Below are positions 1 through 7,077 of a stretch of DNA of 64,000 nt, one piece after another. Within the stretch, counting starts at the first letter, position 1. Each line of letters begins with the position of its first letter. A program made the position numbers and the translations under genes. The stretch is from an uncultured Bacteroidales bacterium (GTDB taxonomy: Bacteria > Bacteroidota > Bacteroidia > Bacteroidales > P3), in contig ONFR01000007.1 of assembly GCA_900317125.1 (NCBI GenBank), forward strand, positions 1-64,000. The letters are read 5' to 3'. A model generated the notes under the pieces. That model was not told the DNA's origin. It did no database searches and saw nothing but the letters and a program-made list of their open reading frames with translations.

Positions 1-36
1 TTTCATTTGACAACACAAAAGTAGTCATTTTACCTG

Positions 37-66
37 AGAGTACCAAATTTTGGTACTCTTTTTTTC
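37..66 (+). terminator. Rho-independent terminator
   Basis: A perfect 9-bp inverted repeat (37-45 with 51-59, core GAGTACC/GGTACTC) is followed directly by a T run. It probably ends a plus-strand gene lying before the window. Confidence 0.8.
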
Positions 67-112
67 TACTTAGTGTTGCACTTGTAACTGGAATTTAGGC
101 ATCCTTTGTATG

Positions 113-290
113 TTATAGGTTGGAGTAGATGGCAACTTTGTGGCAGAATGGGTTTTGTTGGGTCGGGAATCCACTCCCGAAGTGCCCATATCTTCTCAAG
201 GTCTTCGAGAAAAGTGTTCGAGAATAACACGGCTGCGGGCACCAAAGAGTTTTGCAGAAGTCTTGAAGGCGATTGCAAAACTCTTTTTCT
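113..290 (+). ncRNA. Candidate small structured RNA of unknown family
   Basis: No convincing ORF is present. A weak promoter-like pair (TTG at 82-84, CCTTTG at 103-108) precedes a segment with a TCGGGA/TCCCGA hairpin (about 171-188) nested inside ATGGG/CCCAT. The segment ends in a strong terminator at 244-286. Promoter, nested stems and terminator about 175 bases apart suggest a stand-alone RNA of 6S-like size. I cannot match it to 6S, SRP, tmRNA or RNase P RNA by sequence. It could also be the untranslated tail of an upstream transcript. Confidence 0.3.
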
Positions 291-292
291 TT
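244..292 (+). terminator. Strong rho-independent terminator
   Basis: A 13-bp perfect stem (244-256 with 274-286) encloses a 17-base loop and runs into a T-rich tract. It ends the candidate small RNA or an upstream transcript. Confidence 0.75.
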
Positions 293-442
293 TGTGTTTT
301 AATTATGTATGCCCACCTTTTCGGGGAAGGGGGATGAAATGAGTGCCTGTAAGGGTGACAATTGGGGTATTTAAAAAGGATGTCTAAGTGGTATTTGATG
401 ATTTTGAATTCCCACACATTTACACAATCGAAAAAAAAGTTG

Positions 443-450
443 TATCTTTG
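443..450 (+). promoter_or_regulatory. Promoter -7 box for the hyp operon
   Basis: TATCTTTG matches the Bacteroidetes TAnnTTTG element. It lies about 300 bases before hypB, so transcripts from it would have a long leader. Confidence 0.6.
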
Positions 451-540
451 TACATTCATTTGTATAATGAAGCATCAATATTTAACAACAAAAATACGTT
501 GAAATAAAGAGGGTTATAATCACAATACATAATATAAAAA

Positions 541-660
541 AAGGCAAGAATAGTTTGCGTGGAAAGCACCTGCCACCTAAGGGTTACGCGATGTTATCGA
601 GGCTTTCAAGACCGTGAGATGTTTTTCGTGGGGCGTTGATAAGCTCATCGTTTAAGATTT
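541..660 (+). promoter_or_regulatory. Structured 5' leader of the hyp operon, possible cis-regulatory RNA
   Basis: The leader contains a two-part stem (589-598 with 638-650, bulge at 643-645) and an adjoining GCGT/ACGC pairing around 557-588. It lies between the 443 promoter and hypB and has no ORF worth calling. It is unusually long and structured for this window. I could not match it to the NiCo, cobalamin or molybdenum-cofactor riboswitch consensus, so its function is unassigned. Confidence 0.3.
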
Positions 661-753
661 AAAGGTTAAAGGGATTGAATGTTAGTCCTAAAAAACACAA
701 TCCTTTCACCATGTTTGAAATAGATGACCCTTGGTGAAAAAAATATAACAGTT

Positions 754-1431
754 ATGGATGAATTACGTGTAATAGAAATAAAAAAGAGTGTCTTCGCTGA
801 CAACGAACACGATGCGGATTTACTTCGTGGCGAACTCCATCAGCAGGGGGTGTTCCTCCTGAATCTCATGTCTGCTCCCGGCAGCGGTAAGACTACCACT
901 CTGATTCAGACTATCACCCGTCTTAAAGACAAGCTCCGAATTGGCGTAATGGAGGCTGACATCGACAGCGATGTGGACGCCCGCAAGATGAGAGAGGCCA
1001 CAGGGGTGGAGTCTATCCAGCTTCACACTGGCGGAATGTGCCACCTTGACGCAGAGATGACTCGCCAGGGTTTGGCCGCACTTGACCTGGCCGCCACCGA
1101 CCTCGTCATTTTAGAGAATGTGGGCAACCTTGTATGCCCTGCCGAGTTCGACACCGGTGCTGTGCGTAACGCCATGATACTGTCTGTACCCGAAGGCGAT
1201 GACAAACCCTTGAAATACCCTCTTATGTTCTCCGTCTGTGACGTAGTGCTAATCAACAAAACAGACGTGATGCCCTATTTTGATTTCGACTTGGAGAAAT
1301 GCACGGAATACATCCGCATGCGCAATCCCAAAGCCCAGGTCATCCCCATCTGTGCCAAAACTGGCGAAGGAATCGACACCTTTGTGGATTGGATTATCGC
1401 TGAAGTGGCCGGATGGAAAAACGATAATTAA
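754..1431 (+). CDS. hypB: HypB, GTPase for nickel insertion into metalloenzymes
   Basis: HypB is a SIMIBI-class GTPase that works with HypA to deliver nickel to the [NiFe]-hydrogenase large subunit, and in some bacteria to urease. Visible motifs are the P-loop SAPGSGKTT, the HypB signature ENVGNLVCPAEFD and the G4 motif NKTD. There is no N-terminal histidine-rich or CxxCGC metal-storage stretch. The start at 754 gives 225 residues with the usual spacing to the P-loop and an A-rich upstream region; an in-frame ATG at 724 would add ten residues. It is the first gene of a plus-strand operon with the flavoprotein at 1461 and hypA at 4289. No hypC, D, E or F and no hydrogenase subunit lies in the window. 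Confidence 0.93.
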   Translation: MDELRVIEIKKSVFADNEHDADLLRGELHQQGVFLLNLMSAPGSGKTTTLIQTITRLKDKLRIGVMEADIDSDVDARKMREATGVESIQLHTGGMCHLDAEMTRQGLAALDLAATDLVILENVGNLVCPAEFDTGAVRNAMILSVPEGDDKPLKYPLMFSVCDVVLINKTDVMPYFDFDLEKCTEYIRMRNPKAQVIPICAKTGEGIDTFVDWIIAEVAGWKNDN

Positions 1432-1460
1432 ACAGAATATTCAATATAATATACCCCGCC

Positions 1461-4289
1461 ATGCCTGAGATGTCAAAAAAATTCGTCCCCAAACATTTTG
1501 GTGACGAAAACCCCAACCCCAAGCTCATTAAGTTGGTCCGTCATATCACCGACCGCATCCCCGGAAAAATAAAGATGACCACCGAGGCTCCTGAATACTG
1601 GGGCTTGGCCTGCATCTTTGAAGACGAGATGGACCCCATCACCCGCGAAGCCTCTCTCGACCTCCTTCTGGACATGCTACCCGGCAACCCTTTCAAAGTC
1701 CGCAAACATTGGACACGATCCCAGTTGCACGAGTTGAATCGCCAGAAACACTACGCTTCTTCGGAAGAGCAGTTCGACGCTTTGCTTGACAAGTTGGCCT
1801 ACTTCGGTATGCTGGAATACGACTACGGTGACCATTACACCCCCGACGGCCCTGTTCCGGGCACCTCTTTCGAACGCAAAGACCGTGAATACTGGGTGCC
1901 CATGTTCGTTCCCGGCAGTGCCGAGTATACCAACATGAACGTGGAACTCATGGACAAGCACCCCGAGCTGGCAATGTTCTTCGAGCGCATGACCTTTTTG
2001 CCCCTGGAGAAGATTACCCCTATGGTCCCCATGGGAGGCAGCGGCATTGGCATGCACGTCATCCCCGTTGAGAAAGCCATCTCCATGGAGAACGAAACAG
2101 CCGACATAGAACACATCTCCTACTGGCTCAAACGCTACGAAGGTCATCTTGCCGTTGGCATCTGCTCATGCCGTTATGGGAGGAAAAAACTCGATGAAGG
2201 CTGCGCCGACGACTACCGCGATTGGTGTATCGGTGTGGGCGACATGGCCGACTATCTGATAGAGACAAAACGCGGACACGCCATTACATACGACGAGGCC
2301 ATCAATATCCTCAAGATAGCAGAGGACAATGGCTTCGTGCACCAGGTGACCAATATCGACGGTGAAGGCAAGATATTCGCCATCTGCAATTGCAATGTCA
2401 AGATATGCAATGCTCTGCGTACATCACAACTGTTCAACACGCCCAATATGAGCCGCAGTGCATACGTGGCCAAGGTTGACCCGAAGAACTGCGTGGCATG
2501 TGGACGATGCGTGGAGTACTGTCCTGCCGGTGCCGTACGCCTCGGGCAGAAGCTCTGCACCAAGCATGGCGAGCAGACCTACCCCAAACAGGAGTTGCCC
2601 GACGCAAAGAAGTGGGGGTCGCACAAATGGGACGAAGACTACCGCGACAAGAACCGCATCAACTGCTATCCCACAGGTACCGCGCCATGCAAGACTGCAT
2701 GTCCGGCACACATCGCTGTGCAAGGCTACCTGAAGAAGGCCGCCGAAGGGAAATACCGCGAAGCGCTGGAACTCATCAAGCGCGAAAACCCATTCCCCGC
2801 TGTCTGCGGCCGCGTCTGCAACCGGCGTTGTGAGGATGCCTGCACCCGCGGCACCATCGACCAGCCCATTGCAATCGATGCTGTGAAGAAGTTTATCGCC
2901 GAACAGGATTTGCATGCCGAGCACCGCTTTGTGCCGGAGATTAATATTGCCTCGAGCGTTCTCAAACGATGGGACGAGAAGATTGCCATCATCGGTGGCG
3001 GTCCCGCAGGCTTGAGTTGCGCCTATTATCTCGCCACCATGGGCTATCGTCCCACAGTATTCGAGAAGAACGATATACCCGGTGGCATGCTGCAATATGG
3101 CATCCCATCGTACAAGCTGGACAAGGAGGTCATCAAAGCCGAGATAGACATCATGCGCGAGATAGGCGTGGAAATACGCACTGGCGTGGAGGTGGGCAAG
3201 GACATTACCCTGCAGCAGCTCCGCGAGGAGGGCTACAAGGGCTTCTATGTGGCCATAGGCTGCCAGGGTGGCCGTTTGCCCGGCATCCCCGGCGAGGGAC
3301 TTGCCGGAGTCACTACGGCCATCGACTTCCTGCATGCGGCCAATTGTGGAGACATGAAAGTGAGTGGCAACGTGGTCGTCGTAGGTGGCGGCAATGTGGC
3401 CATCGATGCTGCCCGTGTAGCCAAACGTAGTGGCGCTGCTGAAGTCACCATGCTCTCGTTGGAGACTGAGGACATCATGCCCGCATCGTTGGAGGAACGC
3501 CGCGAGGCCCGTGAGGACGGCGTGACAATCAACCCCGGCTGGGGACCAAAAGAGGTGCTTGGCAACGAGAAGGTCATCGGCATCGTCTTCAAGAAATGCA
3601 TTTCGGTGTTCGACGAGCAGCACCGTTTCGCACCCAAGTATGACGAGAATGACACCATGACCATTCAAGCCGATATGGTTATCTTCGCCATCGGACAGAC
3701 AGTGGTACTGAACGACCTGTTGAAAGACACCAAGGTGGAGTTCACACGCGGCGTATATCCTGTGGCCGACAAACTCACCTACCAGACAGCAGAACCAGAC
3801 ATCTTTGTAGGTGGCGACTGCTACAGCGGGCCTAAGTTCGCTATCGATGCCATCGCTGCCGGTCACGAGGCTGCCGAGAGCCTGCACCGCTTCGTGCAGC
3901 ATGGACACATGACTATCGGACGCAACCGCCGTGACTTCATCGAGTTAGACAAGAACGATATTCAGGTGGAGAGCTACGACAACTCCTCCCGTCAGGAGGA
4001 AGGTGCGTCAGAACAGCCCGACAAGTTCCGCGAGTACATGAAGACCCTCACCGAGGAGCAGGTGCGCACCGAGACCTCTCGTTGTCTCTCCTGTGGTGCT
4101 TCCGTGGTCGACGAAAACCGCTGCATCGGCTGCGGCATCTGCACCACCAAGTGCGCCTTTGACGCCATCCATCTCTTCCGCGAGCATCCTGAGGCCAGCA
4201 TCATGCGCACCTCCGAGGACAAGTTCAGCGGCATACTGCCCTACATAATCAAACGTACCGGTAAAATCATCTTCAGCAAGAAAGACTGA
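1461..4289 (+). CDS. Large Fe-S/FAD oxidoreductase with GltD/NfnB-like core
   Basis: This 942-residue soluble protein probably transfers electrons between NAD(P)H and ferredoxin-type partners. The N-terminal ~330 residues are a poorly known domain with a cysteine cluster (CSCRYGR, then C) near 233-248 and CNCNVKIC near 310. A 4Fe-4S motif CVACGRCVEYC follows near 343. A GltD-type Fe-S adaptor (CKTACPAHI, then CGRVCNRRC) lies at about 409-460. The FAD Rossmann motif IIGGGPAGLSCAYY is near 509 and the NADPH motif VVVGGGNVAIDAARV near 637. A last cluster, CIGCGICTTKC, is near 887. The core resembles the beta subunit of glutamate synthase and of NfnAB transhydrogenase, but no glutamate synthase large subunit is present. 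Its stop overlaps the hypA start by one base (TGATG), so it should be translationally coupled to nickel chaperones. The substrate is unknown. Confidence 0.85.
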   Translation: MPEMSKKFVPKHFGDENPNPKLIKLVRHITDRIPGKIKMTTEAPEYWGLACIFEDEMDPITREASLDLLLDMLPGNPFKVRKHWTRSQLHELNRQKHYASSEEQFDALLDKLAYFGMLEYDYGDHYTPDGPVPGTSFERKDREYWVPMFVPGSAEYTNMNVELMDKHPELAMFFERMTFLPLEKITPMVPMGGSGIGMHVIPVEKAISMENETADIEHISYWLKRYEGHLAVGICSCRYGRKKLDEGCADDYRDWCIGVGDMADYLIETKRGHAITYDEAINILKIAEDNGFVHQVTNIDGEGKIFAICNCNVKICNALRTSQLFNTPNMSRSAYVAKVDPKNCVACGRCVEYCPAGAVRLGQKLCTKHGEQTYPKQELPDAKKWGSHKWDEDYRDKNRINCYPTGTAPCKTACPAHIAVQGYLKKAAEGKYREALELIKRENPFPAVCGRVCNRRCEDACTRGTIDQPIAIDAVKKFIAEQDLHAEHRFVPEINIASSVLKRWDEKIAIIGGGPAGLSCAYYLATMGYRPTVFEKNDIPGGMLQYGIPSYKLDKEVIKAEIDIMREIGVEIRTGVEVGKDITLQQLREEGYKGFYVAIGCQGGRLPGIPGEGLAGVTTAIDFLHAANCGDMKVSGNVVVVGGGNVAIDAARVAKRSGAAEVTMLSLETEDIMPASLEERREAREDGVTINPGWGPKEVLGNEKVIGIVFKKCISVFDEQHRFAPKYDENDTMTIQADMVIFAIGQTVVLNDLLKDTKVEFTRGVYPVADKLTYQTAEPDIFVGGDCYSGPKFAIDAIAAGHEAAESLHRFVQHGHMTIGRNRRDFIELDKNDIQVESYDNSSRQEEGASEQPDKFREYMKTLTEEQVRTETSRCLSCGASVVDENRCIGCGICTTKCAFDAIHLFREHPEASIMRTSEDKFSGILPYIIKRTGKIIFSKKD

Positions 4290-4639
4290 TGCACGAGTTG
4301 GGCATAGTGTTCTACATCATCCGCGATGTGAAGCAGGTGGCCGAAGCCAACCATGTCAAGCATGTGGCTTCAGTAGTGATGGACATCGGTGAGGTCTCTA
4401 CCGTTGTACCTCACCTGCTCTCCGACTGTTGGCGCTGGGCCGCCGACAAAGAGCCTTTGCTTCAGGGCTGTGAGTTGGAGGTGAACACCATACCCGCCAT
4501 TACGTGGTGCGACCAGTGCAAGAGCGAGTACCCCACCGTCGCTCATGGTCGCACATGCCCCCATTGCGGCAGCGGGAATACTTGGCTCCTGCGCGGCAAC
4601 GAAGTGGAGATACGTGAGATAAAAGTAACAGGTGATTAG
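4289..4639 (+). CDS. hypA: HypA, nickel metallochaperone
   Basis: HypA binds nickel through the N-terminal Met-His-Glu and zinc through two CxxC pairs, and hands nickel to the target enzyme with HypB. The protein starts MHEL, with His2 as ligand, and has CDQC and CPHC in the zinc loop. Its length of 116 residues is normal. It overlaps the preceding oxidoreductase by one base. Seeing hypA and hypB around a flavoprotein rather than in a hypABCDEF cluster is unusual. Confidence 0.93.
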   Translation: MHELGIVFYIIRDVKQVAEANHVKHVASVVMDIGEVSTVVPHLLSDCWRWAADKEPLLQGCELEVNTIPAITWCDQCKSEYPTVAHGRTCPHCGSGNTWLLRGNEVEIREIKVTGD

Positions 4640-4673
4640 TCTTAAGATTTAAACTATTAAACAATAATACATT

Positions 4674-5018
4674 ATGGCTTGCTTTATAGTACCAATGACA
4701 CAGGCTGTGGCCACCACGGTCTACCGCAAATTAAATGCAAAGAAAATCGACTTGCCGGAGTCTGCCCCCTTGATGCGTCATGTCCCTGCACTGGAGAAGA
4801 TGCTCTGGGGCGGCACCGTGATGCTAATCGTTGATCACATCATCAACGGAGAAGTGACCTGGCGCTATCCCTTCTTCACCGCTCTTACCGAAGCGGGCGG
4901 CGCGGATGCGATGCTCCGCGAAATGCTCACTGTGGGTGTGCCGATGTCGCTCGTGCTTACCGCTGTATGGGTGGTCTACGCCCTTGCAAAGGAGAGGAAA
5001 ACTCAAACAATCAATTAA
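4674..5018 (+). CDS. Small membrane protein of the hyp operon
   Basis: This 114-residue protein has two likely membrane spans (about residues 44-60 and 88-106) separated by a short loop. I do not recognise a family. It sits 34 bases after hypA and 21 bases before the larger membrane protein at 5040, so the pair probably forms a membrane module co-expressed with the Fe-S flavoprotein. A role as membrane anchor or quinone/ion-coupled partner is inference from position only. Confidence 0.8.
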   Translation: MACFIVPMTQAVATTVYRKLNAKKIDLPESAPLMRHVPALEKMLWGGTVMLIVDHIINGEVTWRYPFFTALTEAGGADAMLREMLTVGVPMSLVLTAVWVVYALAKERKTQTIN

Positions 5019-5039
5019 TAACAAAAAAAATCCTATATT

Positions 5040-6131
5040 ATGTTTTTCCAAGTTTATGGGGCTAATGCCCTTATTCAATGGGGAATGCTGCTTGTCGTGT
5101 TGGCAGGCTTGATTCTCTGGAACGAATTTGCCCGTCGCACCAAGATGGGCGGTGCCATCACCTTCTTTGTCATCCCGGTGTTGCTGACGGTCTACTTTGC
5201 CGCCATCGCCATCGGGGCACGTGCCGGGGCCGATTGGGCTGTGAACAACCAGACGCACATCTACATGAACGGGTGGTTCCACTATGCCAAACTCTATGCG
5301 GCACTCACTGGCTGCATCGGCTTTATGATGATTAAATACAAATGGGGTATCGGAGCCAAACACTGGTTCAAGCCCTTCCCATTCGTCATCGTCGCCATCA
5401 ACATCCTTATCGCTGTGGCCTCCGACTTCGAGAGTGCCGCGATGGGCTGGAACAAATGGTGGCTCAGCAGCGAGGGCGTGTGGCTCTATGGCGGTTGGCA
5501 CAACGTCTTCAACGGCGTGGCTGGTATCCTCAACATTTTCTGTATGACCGCATGGTGGAACGTCTATGCCTCCAAGGACAAGAAAGACATGATTTGGGCC
5601 GACATGACGTGGGTCTACATCGTCATCTACGACATCTGGAACTTCGCCTACACCTACAACTGCCTACCCACACACAGCTGGTATTGCGGCATTGCCCTGC
5701 TGCTGGCTCCCACAGTGGCTGCCCTGTTGTGGAATCGCGGCGGCTGGATTCAAAACCGTGCCAACACCTTGGCTATCTGGTGCATGTTCGCCCAGGTATT
5801 CCCTCTCTTCCAAGAGACCTTCAAGGACGGTCGCCAGTGGTTCAGTTGGGCCGTGCTGCCCGTGCAATATCCTGACGGCGTTGAAACCGTCAAACAGCTC
5901 TACGACGTTGCCGGAGGTGAGGCAGCCGTCGTTGGAACCACTGTCGATTCCGTGGCCGCCAATCCCACTATGATGACTGTCATCAGCGCATTGGCCTTGG
6001 TCACCAACATCATTGCCCTTGCCTACATTATTTGCGTCTCCAAGAAGCGTCACATCAATCCTTACAAGCAGGATGTCTTCGTCAACCAGAAGTACTACAA
6101 AGACGCTATGGCTCGTGCCGACGTGGCATAA
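5040..6131 (+). CDS. Multi-pass membrane protein, probably DUF5692 family
   Basis: This 363-residue protein is hydrophobic, with roughly eight to nine membrane spans and many Trp and Tyr residues. One segment holds WYGG-like and HNVFNG motifs, and a conserved-looking DIWNFAYTYNC lies near 200. I associate it with the DUF5692 family of gut bacterial membrane proteins from memory, without a search. It is the last gene of the hyp operon and is followed by a terminator at 6147. Its activity is unknown. Confidence 0.8.
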   Translation: MFFQVYGANALIQWGMLLVVLAGLILWNEFARRTKMGGAITFFVIPVLLTVYFAAIAIGARAGADWAVNNQTHIYMNGWFHYAKLYAALTGCIGFMMIKYKWGIGAKHWFKPFPFVIVAINILIAVASDFESAAMGWNKWWLSSEGVWLYGGWHNVFNGVAGILNIFCMTAWWNVYASKDKKDMIWADMTWVYIVIYDIWNFAYTYNCLPTHSWYCGIALLLAPTVAALLWNRGGWIQNRANTLAIWCMFAQVFPLFQETFKDGRQWFSWAVLPVQYPDGVETVKQLYDVAGGEAAVVGTTVDSVAANPTMMTVISALALVTNIIALAYIICVSKKRHINPYKQDVFVNQKYYKDAMARADVA

Positions 6132-6146
6132 AGGCAGCTTAACCTT

Positions 6147-6187
6147 AAAAAGCCCCTGGGGATTTATTCTCTGGGGGCTTTTTGGTT
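6147..6187 (+). terminator. Terminator of the hyp operon
   Basis: A 10-bp stem (6147-6156 with 6174-6183, AAAAAGCCCC/GGGGCTTTTT) ends in a T run, 16 bases after the last gene. Confidence 0.85.
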
Positions 6188-6189
6188 AT

Positions 6190-6590
6190 TCAGGAGGTGG
6201 GTCGGGAGGAGCTAACGTTCTTGGCTGTTTGGGCGATGGACTCTTGGATGGGAATGAGGAATGGCCTTGTCCGGTATATCTCTATCAAAGCATCGGTGAG
6301 TATTCCCTGGAATAAAAGCCGCGCTTCTGCAGCTGTCGCGCTACAATCAACAGGTGTTGGGGTGAATCAAATATGACACATTAATATATATAGGGATTTT
6401 CTAACGCTGCATCAAGGCACAGTTTGGGCATCGGGTTAAAGCAGGTGTGGATGAGATATAACGAGTGGGTTTCTGACGGAATGCCACCTCAAACTTAGTG
6501 CTTTATACCATGACAGCGTACCCTCCCATAATTATACACAGGGTGGAAGAATGCATTTTTTTCAAAAAAAATTTCCATATCAAAAAAAAT
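6190..6590. other. Intergenic stretch without a recognisable gene
   Basis: No start-to-stop frame with a plausible product was found. The minus strand is open for about 58 codons between roughly 6370 and 6195, but it has no start codon and no recognised similarity. Confidence 0.5.
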
Positions 6591-6593
6591 GTG

Positions 6594-6601
6594 TATTTTT
6601 G
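6594..6601 (+). promoter_or_regulatory. Promoter -7 box for the peptide/lipoprotein operon
   Basis: TATTTTTG fits TAnnTTTG. It lies 278 bases before the 51-residue peptide, giving a long leader with a mini-ORF and a hairpin. Confidence 0.6.
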
Positions 6602-6609
6602 CATTCGGA

Positions 6610-6678
6610 ATGATTCAAGAATTGGAGGCCAAAAAGCCGAAGATTTTTGAAGCTTTCCGTAACGTAAAGAATGTGTAG
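6610..6678 (+). CDS. Possible 22-codon leader peptide
   Basis: An ATG eight bases after the -7 box opens a 22-codon frame (begins MIQELEAKKPK, ends VKNV). It would be translated from the extreme 5' end of the mRNA. A terminator-like hairpin follows at 6748-6772, the usual arrangement of an attenuated operon. No run of regulatory codons is obvious, so it may be chance. Confidence 0.3.
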   Translation: MIQELEAKKPKIFEAFRNVKNV

Positions 6679-6747
6679 TCAAATAATTAAGAAAAAAACA
6701 AACAAAACAGGAAAACGAAAAAAACAGGCGCAAATATGCCGTCAATT

Positions 6748-6777
6748 CACCTCAAAAAGCATTTTTGAGGTGTCTTT
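6748..6777 (+). promoter_or_regulatory. Attenuator-like hairpin in the leader
   Basis: A perfect 11-bp stem (6748-6758 with 6762-6772, CACCTCAAAAA/TTTTTGAGGTG) has a 3-base loop and is followed by TCTTTT. It sits between promoter and first structural gene, where it could stop part of the transcripts. Confidence 0.5.
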
Positions 6778-6878
6778 TGGGGTGAAAAAAACGGGTACTT
6801 GAGCCAAAACAATAAAAAAACTTTTAAACAGAAAAACAGAAAATTAGTATTAACCCTTAAATTTTATTATCAAAAATC

Positions 6879-7034
6879 ATGAAAGAAAATCTGAAAAAGG
6901 AGTATTTCGCTCCGATGGTTGAAATTCTGAACGCCCGTGTTGAAAGAGGTTTCGAAGGTAGTCTCGCCCCCACTGGCAGCAATGAGGATCTCATTTCTAG
7001 CGGTGAAGTCCACGGCGGCAGCGATTTCGATTAA
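6879..7034 (+). CDS. 51-residue peptide upstream of surface lipoprotein
   Basis: The frame begins MKENLKKEYFAPMVEILNAR and ends GGSDFD. It has no signal peptide; the N-terminal half is basic and the tail is Gly/Ser/Asp-rich. Short peptides of this shape (MKK-Y-P-x-x-E opening) are, to my knowledge, common in Bacteroidales beside fimbrillin-like genes, with no known function. It has an A-rich, SD-free start region, lies 43 bases before the lipoprotein gene and uses the same optimised codons. It could be a small regulatory protein or a precursor peptide; no maturation enzyme is nearby. Confidence 0.7.
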   Translation: MKENLKKEYFAPMVEILNARVERGFEGSLAPTGSNEDLISSGEVHGGSDFD

Positions 7035-7077
7035 TTTATTAACCCTTTAAAACGTACAAAAAAAACACACAAAAAAA

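Noticed and set aside
2424..3908. 494-codon minus-strand frame opposite the Fe-S flavoprotein
   Set aside because: The plus strand has clear cofactor motifs over the whole span; the minus frame has none.
6195..6370. Minus-strand pseudogene of about 58 codons
   Set aside because: There is no start codon and no similarity I recognise; the length is compatible with chance.
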